NCBI RefSeq assembly: GCF_025499425.1
Contig: NZ_JAIMCB010000004.1
Span: 1 to 64,000, forward strand
Length of the DNA: 64,000 nucleotides
Reading direction: 5' to 3'
Source: Acidiferrimicrobium sp. IK
GTDB lineage: Bacteria > Actinomycetota > Acidimicrobiia > Acidimicrobiales > Palsa-688
Shown here: in pieces, positions 63,727-64,000 of the stretch
Layout of the letters: the number at the start of each line of letters is the position of its first letter
Position numbering within the stretch: the first letter of the stretch is position 1
Translations under genes and position numbers: made by a program
The notes under the pieces: model-generated
What the model was told of the DNA's origin: nothing
Database searches by the model: none
The model's input: the letters and a program-made list of their open reading frames with translations, nothing else

Positions 63727-64000
63727 CCCTCCCGCGCTCGACGCCGCGGTGAGGGCCGGGCGCACCACGGCGAAGTACACCACCGCCGCCGCCAGGCCGA
63801 CCCCGAATGGCGCCCCGATCGCCATCACGCTCACCCACCGCAGCCGGGAGGCACCCGCTGCGCTCCACTCGGCGGGGGCGCGCAGCGTCGCGTCCGCCGC
63901 GCCCCACAACGCCACGCCGATCACGACCCCGATCCCGACGGTCCACGCCAGCCCGTGGGTGTCGGTGTCGAACAGCAGCGACAGGGCCGACGCGGCCAGG
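63676..64000 (-). CDS. partial membrane protein, N-terminus beyond window
   Basis: The frame is open from the window edge to a stop at 63676 (about 108 codons). Two transmembrane helices are visible: TVGIGVVIGVALWGAADATL and VSVMAIGAPFGVGLAAAVVY. Family not recognised. It overlaps the YihY-family 3' end by 51 bp, unusually long for convergent genes here. Confidence 0.5.
   Translation of the reverse strand, partial: LAASALSLLFDTDTHGLAWTVGIGVVIGVALWGAADATLRAPAEWSAAGASRLRWVSVMAIGAPFGVGLAAAVVYFAVVRPALTAASSAGGSAALVGVGDGDRLAPR

Overview
This is about 64 kb of a very GC-rich chromosome from an actinobacterium. Three things point to class Acidimicrobiia or a close relative: a secreted protein built from repeated 'GYWLVASDGG' units, a mycofactocin locus, and small actinobacterial families such as DUF3039 and DUF4031. 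This assignment rests on gene content and style, not on a marker gene. Most neighbouring genes in operons overlap by 4 bases (ATGA or GTGA), which indicates translational coupling. I see no rRNA, tRNA or CRISPR array.

Layout. Positions 1-1164 hold two secreted proteins on the minus strand: one is cut by the window edge and changes codon usage abruptly, the other appears frameshifted. Positions 1473-4395 are a methyl-accepting chemotaxis protein gene split by a 1249-bp IS3-family element with a clear 3-bp target duplication. Positions 4406-13796 hold an MFS exporter, a fatty acid desaturase, a PaaX-like regulator, a cyclase-domain protein, an NlpC/P60 hydrolase, a thiolase, a STAS protein, a DUF3039 protein and an FAD oxidoreductase. 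Positions 14070-24787 hold a repeat-bearing metalloprotease, sufC-sufS-sufU without sufB/sufD, a glycogen-debranching-type enzyme, galE, a metallo-beta-lactamase-fold hydrolase, an acyl-CoA dehydrogenase and a gamma-carbonic anhydrase.

Positions 24853-25367 contain what I consider the most unusual non-coding object: a leader with an extended Shine-Dalgarno, a 15-residue reading frame, a perfect 12-bp anti-Shine-Dalgarno arm, competing helices and a terminator-like hairpin, followed by a small unrecognised gene. Positions 25486-38468 hold a hydrolase, a 25-bp tandem repeat array running into a HhH-GPD gene, aceE, an RNase HI-SLOG fusion, an AbiEi/DUF559 protein, agmatinase, murJ, an aldo/keto reductase, a LapA-like protein and purB. 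Positions 38484-40957 encode 5-oxoprolinase (pxpA and a fused pxpBC).

Positions 40937-46782 are a mycofactocin cluster in the order mftA-mftB-mftC-mftE-SDR-UDP-sugar decarboxylase-mftF, without mftD. It starts 7 bp after a complete peptide-type ABC transporter operon (52648 to 46790), so the two may be one transcription unit. Running the other way from 52758, lpd, the E2 acyltransferase, a single LipB-LipA fusion polypeptide and an M24 peptidase form a lipoate/2-oxoacid dehydrogenase operon; aceE at 27093-29828 could supply its E1. The window ends with DUF4031, metH, a YihY-family membrane protein and a partial membrane protein.
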